The notes under the pieces were generated by a model that was not told where the DNA came from, searched no databases, and saw nothing but the letters and a program-made list of their open reading frames with translations. A program made the translations under genes and the position numbers. This document shows, in pieces, positions 63,662 through 64,000 of a DNA stretch of 64,000 nt. Each line of letters starts with the position of its first letter. Position 1 is the stretch's first letter. Source of the stretch: Pelargonium cotyledonis. Its lineage: Eukaryota > Streptophyta > Magnoliopsida > Geraniales > Geraniaceae. The stretch covers positions 1 through 64,000 of the forward strand of contig JAYMTA010000033.1 in NCBI GenBank assembly GCA_036897625.1, in the 5' to 3' direction.

Positions 63662-64000
63662 GTAAGTTCATCAAACCCAATACACAATCCCGAGTAATTA
63701 ATAGTATCCACTTCACCCCAGCATAACATTGAACTGCACACAATTCCAACACACAACAGCAAAAGCTGCAAAACACGTCTATTCGATGTGTATTCAACTA
63801 TTCATCTCCTTACAATCAATCAACTTAACGATTCTCTGATAGATACATGACCTTGAAGTAGAGCTGGCAAATCTGGTTTTGGGTCTGTTTGAAAATGCCT
63901 AACCCAAGACCCCCCTTCACAAGAGGGTTCAGGCTTGCTTGACCCAGTGTGATTGATTATCGACCTATTTTATGTGACCCAAACCCGCAGAAATGCTGGT

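Overview
This is a stretch of plant nuclear DNA, almost certainly from a eudicot and probably a rosid. Evidence: many GT-AG introns, AT-rich introns and spacers, plant-only gene families (ELF3-like, jacalin lectin, IAA-amino acid hydrolase, PWO-type PWWP protein), telo-box/site II promoters, and short SINEs and MITEs. I worked out exon structures by hand from splice sites, reading phase and remembered family sequences. No searches were run.

Layout, left to right: the 3' end of an ELF3-like gene (to 1211, +); ribosomal protein eS30 (1819-2920, +); a GT14/DUF266 glycosyltransferase (4446-6303, +); an IAR3/ILR1-like IAA-amino acid hydrolase with an in-frame stop (7368-10367, -); a broken F-box/LRR gene (11497-12549, +); a jacalin lectin with an exon-phase problem (13017-14496, +); a small secreted-peptide-like gene absent from simple ORF scans (14626-15021, -); ESCRT-III CHMP1 (16766-18042, -) with a tandem copy of its 3' end; an orphan coding fragment (18599-18874, -); an organellar bS6-type ribosomal protein (19162-20009, -); an unrecognised 81-residue basic protein (21525-21770, -); 2.2 kb of AT-rich spacer with a perfect 28-bp inverted repeat; a RABD2-type Rab1 GTPase (24108-27009, -); a PWO-family PWWP protein (27963-32178, -), divergent from an RWDD1/GIR2-like RWD protein (33103-39263, +); a glutamate-dehydrogenase-like protein with an N-terminal zinc-finger-like region (40095-44968, -); an ELL-type Pol II elongation factor (47601-56470, -); and the 5' 17 exons of UBP6/UBP7 (57605 to beyond the right edge, +).

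From memory, the order UBP6 / GDH-like / RWD / PWO / GT14 / IAR3 and UBP7 / ELL-like / PWO / GT14 / ELF3-like (EEC) matches two duplicated Arabidopsis blocks, around At1g51710-At1g51780 and At3g21280-At3g21320. The window then looks like the un-fractionated ancestral order, with the 11-27 kb segment (F-box, jacalin, peptide, CHMP1, bS6m, Rab) as the less conserved part. The genes do not form one pathway; most are housekeeping functions in translation, vesicle traffic, ubiquitin, transcription and chromatin. The points most worth a second look are the GDH-like protein that has lost the classic catalytic lysine, the unscanned peptide gene with a DY motif, the single nonsense codon in an otherwise intact IAR3-like gene, and the rearranged exon plus perfect hairpin inside ELL.
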